From NCBI GenBank assembly GCA_040881945.1, contig JBBECF010000009.1, positions 1 through 8,592 on the forward strand: a stretch of DNA of 8,592 bases, written 5' to 3'. Each line of letters begins with the position of its first letter. The first letter of the stretch is position 1. The translations under genes and the position numbers were made by a program. The DNA comes from JBBECF01 sp040881945 (GTDB lineage Bacteria > Pseudomonadota > Alphaproteobacteria > Dongiales > Dongiaceae). Of the stretch, positions 7,186 through 8,592 are shown one piece after another. Below the pieces are notes generated by a model. The model was not told the origin of the DNA and made no database searches. It saw nothing but the letters and a program-made list of their open reading frames with translations.

Positions 7186-7193
7186 CGTCGGCC

Positions 7194-7472
7194 ATGCGCG
7201 TCGCCGCGATCATCGAACGCAAGCTGACCGAGGCGCTGGCGCCGACGCGCCTCCGCGTCATCGACGACTCGAAACTGCATGCCGGTCACGCCGGCGCGCG
7301 GCCCCAGGGCGAGACCCACTTCCGCGTGGAGATCGTCGCCGCCTGCTTCGAGGGGCTGTCGCGGATCGCCCGCCAGCGCCGGGTCCATGACGTGCTCGCC
7401 GAGGAGCTGGCCGGCCCGGTCCACGCCCTGGCGCTCAGCCTGCGCACGCCCGCCGAGGACGGGTCGGCCTGA
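7194..7472 (+). CDS. bolA: BolA family protein
   Basis: A 92-residue single-domain BolA protein. BolA proteins pair with monothiol glutaredoxins to bind [2Fe-2S] clusters in iron-sulfur handling, and some also bind DNA; both belong to the cytoplasm. The family core is plain: DSKLHAGHAG at 25-34, GETHFRVEIV at 39-48, FEGLSRIARQRRVHDVLAEEL at 52-72 and PVHALAL at 75-81. His77 in PVHAL corresponds to the conserved cluster ligand of BolA proteins. The usual RHR in the helix is RQR here (Gln61). The ATG at 7194 has AGGGGGG eight bases upstream. The gene diverges from eamA. In alphaproteobacteria bolA often sits beside the J-protein/cobS/cobT cluster; here it lies about 2.8 kb away with two genes between. 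Confidence 0.95.
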   Translation: MRVAAIIERKLTEALAPTRLRVIDDSKLHAGHAGARPQGETHFRVEIVAACFEGLSRIARQRRVHDVLAEELAGPVHALALSLRTPAEDGSA

Positions 7473-7493
7473 GAGCGACCGGCGCGATCTACA

Positions 7494-7540
7494 GCTATTA
7501 CAAGAAATACATTAGACTTTCATTCTCTTAGATTGTAGGC
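7494..7540. promoter_or_regulatory. AT-rich control region between bolA and the RHH gene
   Basis: The 130-bp gap 7473-7602 contains a sharply AT-rich island in otherwise very GC-rich DNA. Within it TTAGA occurs twice in the same orientation (7512-7516 and 7528-7532, 16 bases apart). TACA at 7508-7511 and TGTA at 7534-7537 form loose outer inverted arms. A weak promoter for the RHH gene can be drawn as TTACAA (7498-7503), 17 bases, CATTCT (7521-7526). Since the downstream gene encodes a ribbon-helix-helix protein, an autoregulatory operator here is a reasonable guess. No terminator hairpin for bolA is seen. Confidence 0.4.
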
Positions 7541-7602
7541 TGGTCGTCGGCTCGGGGCGGCGGCTGCGCTCCGGCTATGCTGCGGCAATCCGGTCGCTTC
7601 AG

Positions 7603-7956
7603 ATGGCGAGCAACGCCGACAGCACGCTGATCAACCGCAACGTCACCGTCGCCGGCCGGCGGACGTCGTTGCGTCTCGAACCGGCGATGTGGGACGCGTT
7701 GGAGGAGGCCGCCTGGCGCGAGGGCTCGACCGTCCATCAGATTTGCGCGCTGGTCGACGCGCGCCGCCGCGAGTCGAGCCTGACCGCGGCGATCCGGGTA
7801 TTCATCCTCAGCTACTATCGGGCGGCGGCCACGGAGGACGGCCACGGCAACGCCGGGCACGGTCGGGTCCGTCGGGACTCCGGCGTCGCCAGTGATGCCC
7901 GCCTAAGTCGGCGCGGGATCACGCGCCCGTATAGAAGCGCGGCCAGAATCGCCTGA
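7603..7956 (+). CDS. Ribbon-helix-helix domain protein (RHH_4 type)
   Basis: A 117-residue small basic protein whose first 75 or so residues match the alphaproteobacterial RHH_4 ribbon-helix-helix family (members are sometimes mislabelled arylsulfate sulfotransferase-like). The beta strand is TSLRLEP (21-27), followed by helix A (about 28-40), helix B (about 43-55, STVHQICALV) and a third helix around SSLTAAIRVFILSYYRAAA (59-77). RHH proteins are usually dimeric DNA binders that recognise operators with the strand, but no target is known from the sequence. The tail beyond about residue 83 is Arg/Gly-rich and unlike the core. Its last 38 bases overlap the 3' end of the convergent DUF2889 gene, so the tail may be a lineage-specific read-through extension. 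The ATG at 7603 lacks a clear Shine-Dalgarno, but the conserved segment starts only ten residues later. Confidence 0.85.
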   Translation: MASNADSTLINRNVTVAGRRTSLRLEPAMWDALEEAAWREGSTVHQICALVDARRRESSLTAAIRVFILSYYRAAATEDGHGNAGHGRVRRDSGVASDARLSRRGITRPYRSAARIA

Positions 7957-8455
7957 CCACCTCGCCGTCGCTGGCCAGGGCGTGGCAGCTATCGAGATGC
8001 GGCGGCCGCTCGTCCGCCTGGGCCCGCGCCCGCGCCGGGTACAGGGTCTGGAAGGCGACGGTGGCGAGCGCCCCCAGCATCTCCACGAGGTGGGTGCAGC
8101 CATGCACGCCGCCGAGGTGCTCCCGGACGCGGCGGCTCCAGCCCGGCCCGACGCGCAGGCCCTTGACGGCGGCGAAGGCGGGCGTGATCTCCGGGCACAG
8201 GCGGAACGGCCCGGCCGCGGTCACGGCCTCGATGTCGCGCACGATGAAATCGTCGTCGAGGGTCAATCGGATCCACATGTCGTGGATCGGCTCGCCGGCG
8301 GCGATCTCGCCGCGCCATTCGTTGGCGAAGGCGTAGGTCTTGGTGTCGGCCAGGTGGCCCTCGATGTCCCACAGGCCGTCGCGGCGGCGGTAGCCGCGGG
8401 CCTCGATCTTCCGCGTATGGATGTGCTCTCGCTCGGCCGGCGCGGACAGCGTCAT
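7919..8455 (-). CDS. DUF2889 family protein
   Basis: A 178-residue protein of the DUF2889 family, function unknown. Recognisable conserved segments are HTRKIEARGYRRRDGLWDIE (13-32) leading into GHLADTKTY, CPEI at 87-90, GCTHLVEML at 119-127 and LDSCHALASDGEVVRRFWPR near the C-terminus. Conserved Cys and His residues (Cys87, Cys120, His122, Cys157, His158) could bind metal or act in catalysis; this is inference. No signal peptide or membrane segment is visible. The ATG at 8455 is chosen because the family normally starts a few residues before the HTR motif. In-frame starts at 8476 and 8518 would add unconserved residues, and neither has a better ribosome binding site. It follows the edge gene by 59 bp on the same strand and may be co-transcribed with it. 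Its 3' end overlaps the convergent RHH gene. Confidence 0.9.
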   Translation of the reverse strand: MTLSAPAEREHIHTRKIEARGYRRRDGLWDIEGHLADTKTYAFANEWRGEIAAGEPIHDMWIRLTLDDDFIVRDIEAVTAAGPFRLCPEITPAFAAVKGLRVGPGWSRRVREHLGGVHGCTHLVEMLGALATVAFQTLYPARARAQADERPPHLDSCHALASDGEVVRRFWPRFYTGA

Positions 8456-8514
8456 GGGTGTCTCACTTTCGGGCATGGGTGCGGGCGGACCGCATCGGCG
8501 CCGTTCGCCCGGCG

Positions 8515-8592
8515 TCAACCGGCCGGCACAACGCCGCGCTTGGCGGCGGAGTCCGGCGGAGCGATGCGGATCGTCTTGATGCGGTTGCGCTG
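8515..8592 (-). CDS. 3' end of an unidentified CDS cut by the window edge
   Basis: On the minus strand an open frame enters at 8592 and runs 25 codons to a TGA at 8515. Its end reads RIKTIRIAPP followed by an Ala/Lys/Gly-rich tail closing in VVPAG. Nearly all third codon positions are G or C, as in the neighbouring genes, which supports real coding. The stretch is too short to assign a family. If real, it lies upstream of the DUF2889 gene in the same direction. Confidence 0.5.
   Translation of the reverse strand, partial: QRNRIKTIRIAPPDSAAKRGVVPAG

Overview
This is a GC-rich bacterial chromosome segment with dense coding, strong G/C bias at third codon positions and no mobile-element, CRISPR, tRNA or rRNA signal. 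The gene content (a CobS/CobT aerobic cobaltochelatase pair behind a J-domain protein, a BolA protein, an RHH_4-type ribbon-helix-helix protein and a DUF2889 protein) points to an alphaproteobacterium, probably of the Rhodospirillales type. The lineage is inferred from family content, not from a marker gene.

Layout: (1) A class I glutamine amidotransferase lies on the + strand at 108-932. (2) Converging on it, with the two stop codons overlapping, is a minus-strand operon running from right to left: dnaJ-like (4413-3865), cobS (3828-2833), cobT (2809-929). A near-consensus sigma-70 type promoter sits directly before the J-protein ATG, so close that the operon mRNA is predicted to be leaderless. 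(3) Next comes a second minus-strand pair, an EamA/DMT transporter (7108-6185) followed by a gamma-glutamyltransferase-family Ntn hydrolase (6099-4513). (4) bolA (7194-7472) is on the + strand, divergent from eamA. (5) After an unusually AT-rich 130-bp gap there is a + strand ribbon-helix-helix protein (7603-7956). Its 3' end overlaps a convergent minus-strand DUF2889 gene (8455-7919). (6) The right edge holds the last 25 codons of another minus-strand gene.

Functionally, CobS (AAA+ ATPase) and CobT (acidic linker plus VWA domain) form the chaperone-like part of the ATP-dependent cobaltochelatase, which inserts cobalt into hydrogenobyrinic acid a,c-diamide together with CobN. CobN is not in this window. 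The J-domain protein is first in the same operon, and bolA is a familiar neighbour of this cluster in alphaproteobacteria. Here bolA is separated from the J-protein gene by the eamA-ggt pair, which looks like an insertion or rearrangement. No clearly new multi-gene system is evident. The items most worth checking are the predicted leaderless J-protein/cobS/cobT transcript, the cysteine/histidine-rich N-terminus of the J protein, the AT-rich control region before the RHH gene, and two convergent gene pairs that overlap at their 3' ends.
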